The translations under genes were made by a program, and so were the position numbers. From DATGHS01 sp035307785 (GTDB taxonomy: Bacteria > Planctomycetota > Planctomycetia > Gemmatales > Gemmataceae), in NCBI GenBank assembly GCA_035307785.1, contig DATGHS010000301.1, positions 1-44,607 on the forward strand: 44,607 bases of DNA, given 5' to 3'. Positions within the stretch are counted from its first letter, which is position 1. Each line of letters opens with the position of its first letter. Below, in pieces: positions 1 through 8,611 of this stretch. The notes below the pieces were generated by a model. That model did no database searches, was not told the DNA's origin, and saw nothing but the letters and a program-made list of their open reading frames with translations.

Positions 1-1
1 G

Positions 2-784
2 GCCAAGGCGCTCAAGGTCCATTTGCCGATCATTCCCCGGCAGATCATTCGGGTGACCATGGGCAAGCCGCTCGATTTCACTCCGGGAACCAGGTACGTT
101 TACTCAAACTTTGGTTACTGCGTGCTGGGCCGGGTCATTCAGGCCATTTCCAGAAAGCCGTATCACGAGTTCGTGTCGGAGCAAATTCTGTCACCGCTGG
201 GCATCCGAGACATGCAGTTAGGCAAGGATCTCTTGAAGGACCGCGCGCCGGGCGAAGTGAGGTATTACGATAGCGCGCGGCGCACTGGCCGGGCCATTTC
301 TGGGCCGGAGATCGGCAAGCACGTGCCGTTGCCGTATGGCGTCGAATGCGTGGAGACGATGGACGCTAATGGCGGCTGGATTGCCAACGTGGTGGACTTG
401 CTCCGCTTTGCCGCCGCGCTCGACGATCCAAAGAAATGCCCGGTGCTAAAGGAGGAAACCATTCTCACCATGCTGGCCCCGCCGCCCGGCCCGGTGGGGC
501 ATGGGCCGAAAGGGAAACCCAAGGAATCGTATTACGGCTGCGGTTGGGACGTGCGGCCAAACGTGCGGCAAGCGGAGAAGTTCACGAAATGGCACGGCGG
601 CGGGCTGGCCGGCACCAACACGCTGCTGGTTTGCCGCGACGACGGCATCGACTGGGCCGTGCTATTCAACAGCGATGCCGACAAGGCCGGCAAGGACTTC
701 ACCGGATTCGTCGATGGGCCGTTGCACGATATTGCGAACGGCATCAAGGATTGGCCGGACCATGATTTGTTTCAGAAGTTGTGA
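2..784 (+). CDS. Serine beta-lactamase-like hydrolase, 3' part
   Basis: The reading frame is open from the left edge, so the gene begins outside the window and only its C-terminal 260 residues are seen. The fragment carries a YSN triad in RYVYSNFGYCVLG, the Tyr-x-Asn box of class C beta-lactamase/D-alanyl carboxypeptidase-type serine hydrolases, and a late KWHGGGLAGT segment that matches the H-x-G box. The SxxK nucleophile box must lie upstream and cannot be checked. Planctomycetes hold many such proteins, usually secreted esterases or peptidases of unknown substrate rather than resistance enzymes. A TTG at 23 is in frame but is internal to the conserved domain and not a credible start. The gene is followed by a 214-base gap filled by a palindromic repeat. 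Confidence 0.85.
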   Translation, partial: AKALKVHLPIIPRQIIRVTMGKPLDFTPGTRYVYSNFGYCVLGRVIQAISRKPYHEFVSEQILSPLGIRDMQLGKDLLKDRAPGEVRYYDSARRTGRAISGPEIGKHVPLPYGVECVETMDANGGWIANVVDLLRFAAALDDPKKCPVLKEETILTMLAPPPGPVGHGPKGKPKESYYGCGWDVRPNVRQAEKFTKWHGGGLAGTNTLLVCRDDGIDWAVLFNSDADKAGKDFTGFVDGPLHDIANGIKDWPDHDLFQKL

Positions 785-843
785 AGTTGGGGCACGGCTA
801 TCCCCCCGGATGATTCTTGAATTGTGAAGGGGCGTCATGTGAT

Positions 844-974
844 ACGCCGAAGGCGTTTCATCGTATAGCCCAGGGTTGCGGCGCTTCGCCGCTACCCTGG
901 GCGTAACCCTCTTCCCAGGGTAGCCGCGAGGCGCGGCAACCCTGGGCTATGATATGGAACCCTTTCAGGGTTCC
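844..974. repeat. Composite multi-hairpin repeat, copy A
   Basis: Four palindromes follow one another: 844-856 (ACGCC, loop GAA, GGCGT), 869-901 (CCCAGGGT arms around an inner GCGGCG/CGCCGC stem), 914-946 (CCCAGGGT arms around an inner GCCGC/GCGGC stem) and 956-974 (GGAACCCT, loop TTC, AGGGTTCC). The same order of palindromes recurs at 19383-19549, so this is a dispersed repeat and not a chance terminator. It fills the gap between the hydrolase and the cupin and ends 24 bases before the cupin start, so it would be in that gene's 5' untranslated RNA. No gene for its mobility is adjacent. Confidence 0.85.
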
Positions 975-998
975 TCAAAGTTGTGGGGAGCCACTGTT

Positions 999-1325
999 AT
1001 GACCGAAGTTTCCAATATTTTCGCCAACATCCCGCACGACAGGCTGCAAGAGCTTTCCGAGACGCTGGTCGCCAGCGACGTTGTCCGGATCGAGCGCATT
1101 GTCTCCTTTGGCCACATTTCGCCGCCAGGGTTTTGGTACGATCAGGACACGAACGAATGGGTGCTGCTGCTGCAAGGCGCAGCTGAATTGCGGTTTGAAG
1201 ACGAAGCGGCGCTGGTTCGCCTGAGCACCGGCGACTGTTGCAATATTCCCGCCCACCGGCGACACCGGGTGGAATGGACTGACATGACGAAGCCCACCAT
1301 CTGGCTGGCGGTGCATTATCGGTAA
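999..1325 (+). CDS. Small single-domain cupin protein
   Basis: A 108-residue protein with one cupin beta-barrel: the stretch FGHISPPGFWYDQDTNEWVL matches cupin motif 1 loosely and the GDCCNIPAHRRHRVEW stretch matches motif 2 (G-D-x-x-x-I-P-x-x-x-x-H). Such proteins bind a metal and a small ligand, and substrate cannot be predicted. The first motif lacks the usual paired histidines (one His in GHIS, a Glu in NEWVL), so the metal site may be incomplete. ATG 999 is chosen over the upstream ATG 954 because a GGGGAG ribosome site lies 8 bases before it and the upstream extension would translate the palindromic repeat. No operon partner is evident. Confidence 0.85.
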   Translation: MTEVSNIFANIPHDRLQELSETLVASDVVRIERIVSFGHISPPGFWYDQDTNEWVLLLQGAAELRFEDEAALVRLSTGDCCNIPAHRRHRVEWTDMTKPTIWLAVHYR

Positions 1326-1453
1326 ATTCTGTCCGTTTTTCTCATCCTTCCCGATATATATTTTGACGAATTCCGTCTGGCCCCGGAACGCGGTGGCACC
1401 TTCGTATACAAAGGAAGCGACCGGCTCTTCGGCATCTTGTGGAGGTGGTTCCC

Positions 1454-2473
1454 GTGCGGCAAATGGCTTGCTGGTCATTGGTGGGGCTGGCGTTTCTGGC
1501 CCTTTCCGGGCTTGCTCAAGCCCAGAATCCGTACGTCAAGTACCACAATCATTACAGCTACGGCTGGTGGTGGAGCGGCTATTACGACCCAGTGGGAAGT
1601 TATCTCGAAGGCGAGGCGGCAGTTATTCGCGAGCAGGGGAAGAACCTCATCCGCAAGCAGCAGGCGCTGAAGATTCACGAAGAAGTGCTGCAAGCGAAGG
1701 TGAAAACGCGCCGGGCCCAGCTCGACCAGTGGCTGTGGGAACTCGACAACCTGCCGAATTCCGAAGACATGCGCGAACGCTATCGCAAACTCCAGGTGCA
1801 GCGGGCCAGCATCGCCCCGCCCGACACCGAGATCCAAAGCGCCAAATCGCTCAATGACTTGCTCACCAATTGCCGGCTGCTGCAGGCCAAAGGCCTCGAC
1901 GTGCCGTCGGACCCATTGCCCGGCGACTTGCTGCACCATGTCAACGTGACCTCGCAGCGCGGCAACATTGGCCTATTGAAGCAGAAAAATCTGTTCATCC
2001 CGATCCTGCTCCGCCGATCAGAATTCGACGACGACCGCAACAAGCTGGTCAAGCTTTCGCAGGAAGCGGTGCAAGAAGCGCTCGTGAAAAAGGAATCGAG
2101 CTACAACGCCTGCATGGAGATTCAGCGCACGGTGGACCGGCTTAACGAAAGGCTAGTGAAGATGGTGCGCTCGCAGAATTACGGCGAGGCCATGACGCCG
2201 TATATGTATGTGGATGCGAAGCAGTTCTTGCGGCAACTGGAAGACGCGGTGACGGTGCTGCAACAGAAAGACGCGGTATATTTCCTGAACGGCACCTATG
2301 CGGCCAAGGGCAACACCGTGGCCGATTTGGTGAAGTACATGGTCGAAAAGGGCTTGAACTTCGCCCCGTCGAATGGCGGCGACGAAACGCAATACCGTTC
2401 GCTGTTTGCTTCGCTATCGAAATATAACAACGCATTGGAGGCGATTTCGTATACGCCAGGACAGAAACGATAA
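1454..2473 (+). CDS. Secreted helical protein of unknown function
   Basis: A 339-residue protein not recognised by family. Residues 1-23 form a clear signal peptide (hydrophobic core WSLVGLAFLALSGLAQA, likely cut after AQA). A Tyr/Trp-rich segment follows (YHNHYSYGWWWSGYYDP), then long charged helices with many Glu, Lys, Arg and Gln (about residues 45-110 and 185-235) that may form coiled coils. The start is set at GTG 1454 because GGAGG lies 8 bases upstream at 1441-1445; GTG 1439 and ATG 1463 are alternatives. It is followed after 21 bases by the double-FHA gene and is probably the first gene of that operon. The Tyr/Trp-rich start followed by helices suggests an envelope structural role, which is inference only. 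Confidence 0.75.
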   Translation: MRQMACWSLVGLAFLALSGLAQAQNPYVKYHNHYSYGWWWSGYYDPVGSYLEGEAAVIREQGKNLIRKQQALKIHEEVLQAKVKTRRAQLDQWLWELDNLPNSEDMRERYRKLQVQRASIAPPDTEIQSAKSLNDLLTNCRLLQAKGLDVPSDPLPGDLLHHVNVTSQRGNIGLLKQKNLFIPILLRRSEFDDDRNKLVKLSQEAVQEALVKKESSYNACMEIQRTVDRLNERLVKMVRSQNYGEAMTPYMYVDAKQFLRQLEDAVTVLQQKDAVYFLNGTYAAKGNTVADLVKYMVEKGLNFAPSNGGDETQYRSLFASLSKYNNALEAISYTPGQKR

Positions 2474-2494
2474 AGCAATGCTCGAAGGTCATCC

Positions 2495-3307
2495 ATGCCT
2501 GCACCCCAACCAGAACTTCCCACCCAGCCGCCGGCGGTGACGCGGCTGGAGTCGGCCGACGAAATTCGCGAAGCGATTGCGGCCAAGCTGGCAGCCGTCA
2601 AGCCGGCCGGCGAAGTGGAAGTGTCGCCGTTTAAGCCGATGCAGCGGCCGCCGATGGCGGTGCTCGTGATTGTCGATGACGGCCAGGACGACGGCGAGCG
2701 ATTCCGCATTCGCGGCGACTCCTGCATCATTGGCCGGGTGGAAGGCGACGTGAAGATTCCGCACGATGGCCGCATTTCCAGCAAGCACGCCAGCATCACC
2801 CGCACACTGGAGCAGGGCCGCTATCGCTGGCGGCTGACCGATTTGCAAAGCACCAACGGCACCTGGGTGCGTATCTCGAATTCCGTCCTCAAGGCGGATC
2901 AGGAGATCATGATTGGCGGCCGGCGTTTTCGTTTTCATGCGGGTATGCCGGCCGCTCCTCCGGAAGAAGTATCTGCCACCAAGGCGACCATCGGCTGGAA
3001 ATCCGTCGCGGTCGAGCAAGCGCTACCGGCGCTGGTGGAGCTTTCGGCCGACGTGGAAGTGAAGCGCTTTCCGCTGGCTGACGGCGACACTTGGATTGGC
3101 CGCAATCCCGCGTGCAACGTAGTCTTGGCCGACGACATGCTCGTCAATGGCCGGCATGCCAAAATCTACCGCGATGAGAAAAACCGCTGGGTGATAGAAA
3201 ACGCCCAGTCGGGCAACGGCACCTGGCTGCGGATCGATCACATTGCCTTTGACCGAACCTGCCACTTTCAACTGGGTGAACAGCGCTTTATTGTGCGCAT
3301 ATCGTAA
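2495..3307 (+). CDS. Double FHA-domain protein
   Basis: A 270-residue cytosolic protein with two forkhead-associated domains, modules that bind phosphothreonine peptides. Domain 1 (about 54-148) has Gly80-Arg81, Ser95-x-x-His98 and Asn121-Gly122, the full set of conserved FHA residues. Domain 2 (about 178-270) keeps Gly202-Arg203, His221 and Asn241-Gly242 but has Asn218 at the place of the phosphate-binding Ser, so its affinity may differ. The first 50 residues are Pro/Ala-rich and probably flexible. There is no signal peptide or enzyme domain. It sits between a secreted protein and a second FHA gene, so it probably acts as an adaptor read by a Ser/Thr kinase encoded elsewhere. Confidence 0.92.
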   Translation: MPAPQPELPTQPPAVTRLESADEIREAIAAKLAAVKPAGEVEVSPFKPMQRPPMAVLVIVDDGQDDGERFRIRGDSCIIGRVEGDVKIPHDGRISSKHASITRTLEQGRYRWRLTDLQSTNGTWVRISNSVLKADQEIMIGGRRFRFHAGMPAAPPEEVSATKATIGWKSVAVEQALPALVELSADVEVKRFPLADGDTWIGRNPACNVVLADDMLVNGRHAKIYRDEKNRWVIENAQSGNGTWLRIDHIAFDRTCHFQLGEQRFIVRIS

Positions 3308-3348
3308 AAACGGGAACCACTGATTACACTGATCATTGCCGCCGCCGA

Positions 3349-3376
3349 AAGCCCAGGGACGGGAGTCCCTGGGCTT
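3349..3376 (+). repeat. Perfect 12-bp hairpin between the FHA genes
   Basis: The arms at 3349-3360 and 3365-3376 (AAGCCCAGGGAC and its complement) pair perfectly around a GGGA loop. There is no T-run after it, so it is not a classical intrinsic terminator. The CCCAGGG core resembles the stem of the composite repeats at 844 and 19383, so it may be a minimal relative of that family. It could act as an RNA processing or stability site inside the FHA operon. Confidence 0.7.
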
Positions 3377-3415
3377 GGCGTTGTCTCATCCGTACTTTCT
3401 CGCTAGGCTCGCATA

Positions 3416-5380
3416 ATGAAAATCCGCTTGCAAGTTGATCCCTCGAAAAGCCCTGCGTTTGTTTCCGAACATACCGGGCCGCGGATTACCATTGGCCGCG
3501 AGCCCGGTTGCGAACTCATACTGCAGGGGCCGGGTTGCGACACCGTTTCGCGCCAGCATATTGCCATCGAGCAGACCGACTTCGGCATTCTGGTGACCGA
3601 TCTGGGCTCGGCCAACGGCACGCTGTTGAACGACAAGCCGTTGGAAAATGCCGAGCCGCTGGTGGTGGGCGACCGAATTCAACTGGGTCACACGGGGCCG
3701 GTGCTGCAAGTGCTCGATCTGGATGCTACGGTGGGCGCCGTGGCCGAACCGTCGCCGCCGCGGCAGCCGGTCAAGCCCGCCGTAAACGGAGCGCCTGCTG
3801 CGGCCGCCGCTGCTCCTGCCGCGGCCACAGAGGCGGCCAAGCCCAAGCGCTTTCCGGTGGTCGCCGTCGGCCTGGGCGTGGGAGTCGGCGTCTGCGTGCT
3901 CGTGACGCTGGCCATTCTGGCCATGTGGAAACTGTTCGGCGTGCAGCCGCAAACTTCGGCTTCGGTGGCCTCGCACACCACTTCCACGTCGAAGCCGGAT
4001 AAGACGGCGGTACGGCCCACCGAGAGATCGACCCCAGCGACAGAAAAATCGACTGGGGCTACGGGTCCAACGACCAAGACTGCGGCCGCGACGAACAAGG
4101 AACCGGACCCCAAGAAGAACGACCCAGTGGTTTCTGACGAGCCGAATTTCGAGCGGCGCGAGATTGGCCGCTATCTGCCCAACGAGAAGACGCCCAGCGT
4201 GCTGCTCACGCGGCAAGCCGACGGCGAGCGCTGGGGCCGGCTGCGGGCCGATTCACGCGTTTTCACGGGCTATCAATTGCTATCGCTGCCAGGCTATCGC
4301 AGCCCGCTCATGCTGGACTCGGGGGCTAAGGTGATGCTTTGGGGCAATCTGCCGCAGTTCTCGTCGTTCCCGCCGGTGCTGGAAAGCTCAGTGATTTTGT
4401 TCGTGCCGCCCAAGGACTTCGATCTGGATTTTAGCCTCGATCGTGGCCGCGTGCTGATCGGCAACGGCAAGAAAACGGGCGCGTGCCACGTTCGCTTGCG
4501 ATTCGTGCGCGAAATCTGGGACATCACATTGCCGGATGAGAAGAGTGAAGTCGCGGCGGAATTGTGGAGTATCTTTCCGCCCGACGCCCCGGCTACCAAT
4601 GATCCGGCCGGAACCAAACCGGTGGTCTGCGTGGGCCTGTTCGTGAAAGGCGCGGCCAAGGTCCATGCCGGCTCGCAAAATCTCGACATCGACAAGAACT
4701 CCATGCTCACGTGGACGAGCTTGCAGCGCCATGTGTCAAACCCCGAAATGCAATCTGCCCTGCCCGACTGGTGGACGAAAACGCTGGATAACAAGATTCC
4801 CGAAGTGGCCGATGTCCAACTTGCCCTTGTGGACTATTACCAATCAATCGGGAAATCGACCAATACGCTCGTGGATGACATCGTCACGCGCGTGCGTGAA
4901 AAGCGCGATGATCCTGGCCTGGAAGCGACCGGCATTCTCTTCCTGGGCGCGATGGACTCGCTGCCGCTGGTGATCGACGGCCTGGAGCGGACCGATACCG
5001 TTATTCGCGGCGCTGCTGTCACCGCGCTACGGCAGTGGATCACGCGCGGGCCGGATTACCGGCAGCAATTGCTGCAAGCGTTGACCGATGCGCGCTCCGG
5101 CTACTCGCACGAAAAGGCAGACCTTATTCTTTGGCTCTTGCAGGGCGTCAGCGAAGTCGACGCCCAGAAAAGTGAAACGTATCAAAAGCTCATTGGCTGC
5201 CTGGCGCACGAGAATCTGCCGATCCGTGACCTGGCCTACCGGGAACTGCAGCGCTGGGCCAAAGAGATTGCCGGCAGTATTGACTACGACCCCACGGCCC
5301 CGGAGAAGCAACGGCAGCAAGCGGTCGAGCAGTGGAAGAAAAAGCTTCCGCCCGGCAAAGTGCCGCCGCCATTGAAATGA
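3416..5380 (+). CDS. FHA-domain membrane protein with FecR-like and repeat regions
   Basis: A 654-residue protein. An N-terminal FHA domain (about 1-100) has Gly27-Arg28, Ser45-x-x-His48 and Asn67-Gly68. An Ala/Pro linker leads to one membrane segment at about 147-171 (FPVVAVGLGVGVGVCVLVTL and on). A Thr/Ser/Lys-rich linker then leads to a beta-rich region (about 240-440) similar in pattern to FecR-type extracytoplasmic domains, and the last 200 residues are helical with HEAT-like spacing (GLERTDTVIRGAAVTALRQW). The topology implied is an intracellular phosphopeptide reader joined to an extracytoplasmic sensor or anchor. The FecR and HEAT assignments are by pattern only. It follows the double-FHA gene by 108 bases and precedes another gene by 36 bases. 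Confidence 0.85.
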   Translation: MKIRLQVDPSKSPAFVSEHTGPRITIGREPGCELILQGPGCDTVSRQHIAIEQTDFGILVTDLGSANGTLLNDKPLENAEPLVVGDRIQLGHTGPVLQVLDLDATVGAVAEPSPPRQPVKPAVNGAPAAAAAAPAAATEAAKPKRFPVVAVGLGVGVGVCVLVTLAILAMWKLFGVQPQTSASVASHTTSTSKPDKTAVRPTERSTPATEKSTGATGPTTKTAAATNKEPDPKKNDPVVSDEPNFERREIGRYLPNEKTPSVLLTRQADGERWGRLRADSRVFTGYQLLSLPGYRSPLMLDSGAKVMLWGNLPQFSSFPPVLESSVILFVPPKDFDLDFSLDRGRVLIGNGKKTGACHVRLRFVREIWDITLPDEKSEVAAELWSIFPPDAPATNDPAGTKPVVCVGLFVKGAAKVHAGSQNLDIDKNSMLTWTSLQRHVSNPEMQSALPDWWTKTLDNKIPEVADVQLALVDYYQSIGKSTNTLVDDIVTRVREKRDDPGLEATGILFLGAMDSLPLVIDGLERTDTVIRGAAVTALRQWITRGPDYRQQLLQALTDARSGYSHEKADLILWLLQGVSEVDAQKSETYQKLIGCLAHENLPIRDLAYRELQRWAKEIAGSIDYDPTAPEKQRQQAVEQWKKKLPPGKVPPPLK

Positions 5381-5416
5381 ATATCGATTCCGTCCGGTTC
5401 CGCCGAACGACTTCCC

Positions 5417-6535
5417 ATGTCTGATTATGCCGAACAAGTGCGCAGCCTGCTGGAAGAAGCAGGCGGTTTGCCAACTTCGCCCACGCAGCTGGCGCTGCTG
5501 GAAGAAGCCGTGCACCTTGCCGACACGCATCACGATATTCGTCTGGGCGTCGAAGCGCGCCGGCCATTGATGTACGTTGCCCGCTACTTGCTCCGTGGCG
5601 ATATTCTGACGGTTGCCTTCACCTGGTGCCTGGCGCATTACGACCGCGAGCCGGCACTCTTTGGCGGCCGCGATCTCCTTTGGGAATACGGCCAGGTGAT
5701 TGGCCAGCTCGCCAATTTGCACGATGTCTCGCGGCAGACGCTGGAGCAAATGCTGGAAGACTTCGGCCGCCGGCTACTCGCCGGCGGCGAGTCGCAACTG
5801 CAAGTATATTTGAAGCAGCGGCACATCGCGCCCGACCTGGGCGACCGCGAACTGGGGCGCACGGCGAATCAGTTGGTTCATGAAGAATATCGCAAACTGG
5901 GCCGCGGCCCGACGGTCGATGAGCGAACCGAAGAGATCGAACTGGAGTTATTTCTGGGCAATGAAGAGCGTGCCCTGGAGTTAGCCAAACGCTTCCTCCA
6001 CGGCGACTGGCGCGGGTACGTACACAGCGGCGGTTTCGCGCCCTATTTGTTGCTGCCGTTGCACAAACACGACCGCCGGCCAGAGGCCGCCGCATTGTAC
6101 AAGCGCTGCCGGACTTCGTTCCATCCGGAGCGCTGTTATTACTGGCCCTACGGCGAGTTCATCAAATGGCTGACGCTTACCGGCGCGAACGATGAGGCCG
6201 TGCAGGTCTACGCCAAGTGCCAGCGCGCCATCAAACCGTACACCGATCCACTTACGCGCTTGCACTTCGCGCTCGACGCCACCGTCCTCTTCGACCGCCT
6301 GGCAAAAACCGGCCCAGCCCAACTGCCGCTGCGGCTCGGCGAAGTGGTGCCGGTTGGCCGAGAAGACGGCCGTTATGAAGTCGCCCAGCTGCACAATTGG
6401 CTGCACCAGGAAGCGCGCGAACTGGCAGCCCGATTTGACGCCCGCAATGGCACCGATTGCTTTCAGCAGCAGATTCAGGCACGCGCGGAATTGCAGAAAT
6501 GGGCAGACGGAAACGCCGCCGTGAGCCCGGCATGA
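5417..6535 (+). CDS. TPR-like cytosolic protein of unknown function
   Basis: A 372-residue protein with no signal peptide or membrane segment and mostly amphipathic helices. Pairs such as EERALELAKRFLHGDW, PEAAALYKRC and DEAVQVYAKCQRAI have the look of degenerate tetratricopeptide repeats. No catalytic motif is seen. It starts 36 bases after the FHA/membrane gene, on the same strand, and is the last gene of the putative FHA operon. A scaffold role next to the FHA proteins is an inference from position. An inverted repeat (9-base arms at 6552-6560 and 6584-6592, GCAAAAAAG and its complement) lies just after the stop and could help end transcription. Confidence 0.75.
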   Translation: MSDYAEQVRSLLEEAGGLPTSPTQLALLEEAVHLADTHHDIRLGVEARRPLMYVARYLLRGDILTVAFTWCLAHYDREPALFGGRDLLWEYGQVIGQLANLHDVSRQTLEQMLEDFGRRLLAGGESQLQVYLKQRHIAPDLGDRELGRTANQLVHEEYRKLGRGPTVDERTEEIELELFLGNEERALELAKRFLHGDWRGYVHSGGFAPYLLLPLHKHDRRPEAAALYKRCRTSFHPERCYYWPYGEFIKWLTLTGANDEAVQVYAKCQRAIKPYTDPLTRLHFALDATVLFDRLAKTGPAQLPLRLGEVVPVGREDGRYEVAQLHNWLHQEARELAARFDARNGTDCFQQQIQARAELQKWADGNAAVSPA

Positions 6536-6551
6536 TTCGTATCACGTTGTA

Positions 6552-6592
6552 GCAAAAAAGGGGACGCGACTGGAACGAAAAGGCTTTTTTGC
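6552..6592. terminator. Possible terminator hairpin after the FHA operon
   Basis: Arms GCAAAAAAG (6552-6560) and CTTTTTTGC (6584-6592) pair exactly across a 23-base loop. The T-run is inside the 3' arm, so the element could work as a weak bidirectional terminator. The long loop makes this uncertain. Confidence 0.35.
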
Positions 6593-6999
6593 AACGAATC
6601 CCGCAAGCTTTTGCTATCCTTCTCAACTTGACGATGCTGATTTCCGTTCTTGAAGCGCGGCACCTATTGATCAATGCACAACCTCGGCAGATCTTCCGCG
6701 TCCGGAACTGTTGGCACCCTAGCTCCCAGGCCGGGCGCTACAGCGATTGAGGACTTGGTGGTAGGGACCACCGGGTGTAACTCGCTCCGTGCGGGCATGG
6801 CCGCTATTGTGCTTTGCAGGCGACAGACTGGCAGGCGAGTTTAAGACTGACCCAGTATTCTCGGTCTTCTAAGAATGACCCGGTTTTCTGCCCGGCAACC
6901 GAAAGGGCGGGCTCACAGGCATGGCAAACCTTCCTCACCGCGCCACTCATCACCCTACCCGGAATTGTTCCCAGAATTGTGCTTCGGAAAAGGCAATTG
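6593..6999. other. Gene-free stretch with IS-end-like direct repeats
   Basis: No credible gene is seen here. Two 14-base direct repeats at 6848-6861 (TGACCCAGTATTCT) and 6876-6889 (TGACCCGGTTTTCT) are 28 bases apart and differ at two positions. Spaced repeats of this kind are typical of transposon ends that bind a transposase several times (for example IS21-type ends), so this may be a leftover terminus. No transposase gene or second end is visible. The promoter of the permease gene should also lie here. Confidence 0.4.
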
Positions 7000-8589
7000 G
7001 TGCGCTTGAGACTCGGAGTTGGATATGATGGCCAGTATGCTGGTCGATCGCTTAACTTCTTTGGATGGAAGCCCCTGAATAGCTTCGCAGAATCGGATTG
7101 TAAGCCGCCTGCAGCTTTCGCAGCGGCAGCCGATGCAGGGTACATCAACCCCGATCTGGCGCCGACGGCGTCCACCCAGCGCACCTGGGGTTTGAACGAT
7201 CTGGCTGCCTTGTGGGTGGCCCTGGCCGCGTGCGTCCCAACGTACATGTTGGCGTCCTCCTTGATTGAGGAGGGCATGAACTGGTGGCAGGCGATCCTTA
7301 CAATCTGCCTGGCGAACGTCATCGTCCTCATCCCCATGATCCTTAATGCGCACCCAGGAACCCGTTACGGCATCCCGTTCCCGGTGTACTGCCGGGCATC
7401 TTTTGGTCTGCGCGGGGCAAACGTGCCGGCCCTCCTTCGCGCCGTGGTCGCCTGCGGCTGGTTCGGCATCCAGGCCTGGATCGGCGGCTGGGCGACGTAT
7501 CAGATTGCACTGATCTTTCTCCCCGCACTCGCAGACTCGCAGGGTCTGCCGTCGCTCGGAATCAATGCGCCACAGCTCGTCTGTTTTCTGCTCTTCTGGG
7601 GCGTCAACGTATTCGTTGTCTATCGGGGAATCGAGTCGATCCGGTTGCTGTTGAAGATCAAGGCGCCGCTGCTCATTGTCCTGGGTTTGACCTTGCTTGC
7701 CTGGGCCTGGTGTAAGTCGGGCGGGTTCGGTCCGATGCTGTCGCAACCGTCTCAGTTTGGCGCGGGCGGCGCGAAGGCGGGCCGCTTCTGGAGCTTTTTC
7801 TTCCCGGCCCTCACCGCCAACGTCGGCTTTTGGGCCACCCTAGCCCTGAACATTCCGGACTTCAGCCGCTACGCCCGCTCGCAGCGCGATCAGATCATTG
7901 GTCAGACCGTGGGGTTGCCGACGGCCATGGGGTTCTTTGCTTTCATCGGCGTGGCGGTCACTTCAGCAACAATCATCATCTATGGCGAGGCAATTTGGGA
8001 TCCGGTCCTGGTTGTGTCCCGCTTCGGCAACCCCGCGGTCCATGCACTGGCGCTGGTGGCCTTGTGCGTGGCGACCCTCGCGACGAATTTGGCCGCCAAT
8101 GTCGTCAGCCCGGCCAACGATTTCGCCAATCTGTGGCCCCGGCGGATCTCCTTCCGCACTGGCGGACTGATCACTGCTCTGATCGGTCTGCTGATGCAAC
8201 CCTGGCGCCTGGTGCAGGATCCCTCTGGATATATCTTCCGCTGGCTTGTGGCTTACTCTGCGTTGCTCGGTTCGGTCGGCGGCATACTCATCGCGGACTA
8301 CTTTGTCATTCGCCGTACCCGGCTCGACGTGGCGGGCCTGTACCGGCAAGACGGACCATACTGGTACCTTGGCGGCTTCAACATTCTTGCGCTGGCAGCC
8401 ATGGTGTGCGGCGTTGCGCCTTGCGTGCCGGGTTTCCTCTCCACCGTGGGCTTGGCTGAAGTACCCGGTATCTGGGTCCGGCTGTATCACTATGCATGGT
8501 TCTTGAGCTTTTTCATCTCGTTTGTTGTCTACATCGGCCTGATGGGGGCGTGGGCCAAATTTGGCCGCACCTCTAGTTCTCGAACGTAA
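7000..8589 (+). CDS. NCS1-family nucleobase/allantoin-type permease
   Basis: The protein has about 12 hydrophobic segments and the typical NCS1 opening (NPDLAPTASTQRTWGLNDLA, then ALWVALAACVPTYMLASSLI), followed by GMNWWQA, NAHPGTRYGIPFPV and ACGWFGIQAWIGGW. NCS1 transporters import cytosine, uracil, allantoin, hydantoin or thiamine with Na+ or H+; the substrate cannot be read from the sequence. The start is unclear. GTG 7000 is used because AAAAGG lies 6 bases before it, giving 529 residues. The ATG pair at 7025/7028 has a GGAG site at 7015 but is in another frame that stops after 17 codons, which could mean a frameshift in the N-terminus. The methyltransferase gene follows after 22 bases. 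Confidence 0.88.
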   Translation: MRLRLGVGYDGQYAGRSLNFFGWKPLNSFAESDCKPPAAFAAAADAGYINPDLAPTASTQRTWGLNDLAALWVALAACVPTYMLASSLIEEGMNWWQAILTICLANVIVLIPMILNAHPGTRYGIPFPVYCRASFGLRGANVPALLRAVVACGWFGIQAWIGGWATYQIALIFLPALADSQGLPSLGINAPQLVCFLLFWGVNVFVVYRGIESIRLLLKIKAPLLIVLGLTLLAWAWCKSGGFGPMLSQPSQFGAGGAKAGRFWSFFFPALTANVGFWATLALNIPDFSRYARSQRDQIIGQTVGLPTAMGFFAFIGVAVTSATIIIYGEAIWDPVLVVSRFGNPAVHALALVALCVATLATNLAANVVSPANDFANLWPRRISFRTGGLITALIGLLMQPWRLVQDPSGYIFRWLVAYSALLGSVGGILIADYFVIRRTRLDVAGLYRQDGPYWYLGGFNILALAAMVCGVAPCVPGFLSTVGLAEVPGIWVRLYHYAWFLSFFISFVVYIGLMGAWAKFGRTSSSRT

Positions 8590-8611
8590 CTCTGGCACCG
8601 GAAGGCCCTGC

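Noticed and set aside
3688..4113. Minus-strand frame rich in Ala, Gly and Val
   Set aside because: It is the antisense of the FHA protein's Ala/Pro linker and membrane segment; GC-rich DNA gives long antisense frames throughout this window.
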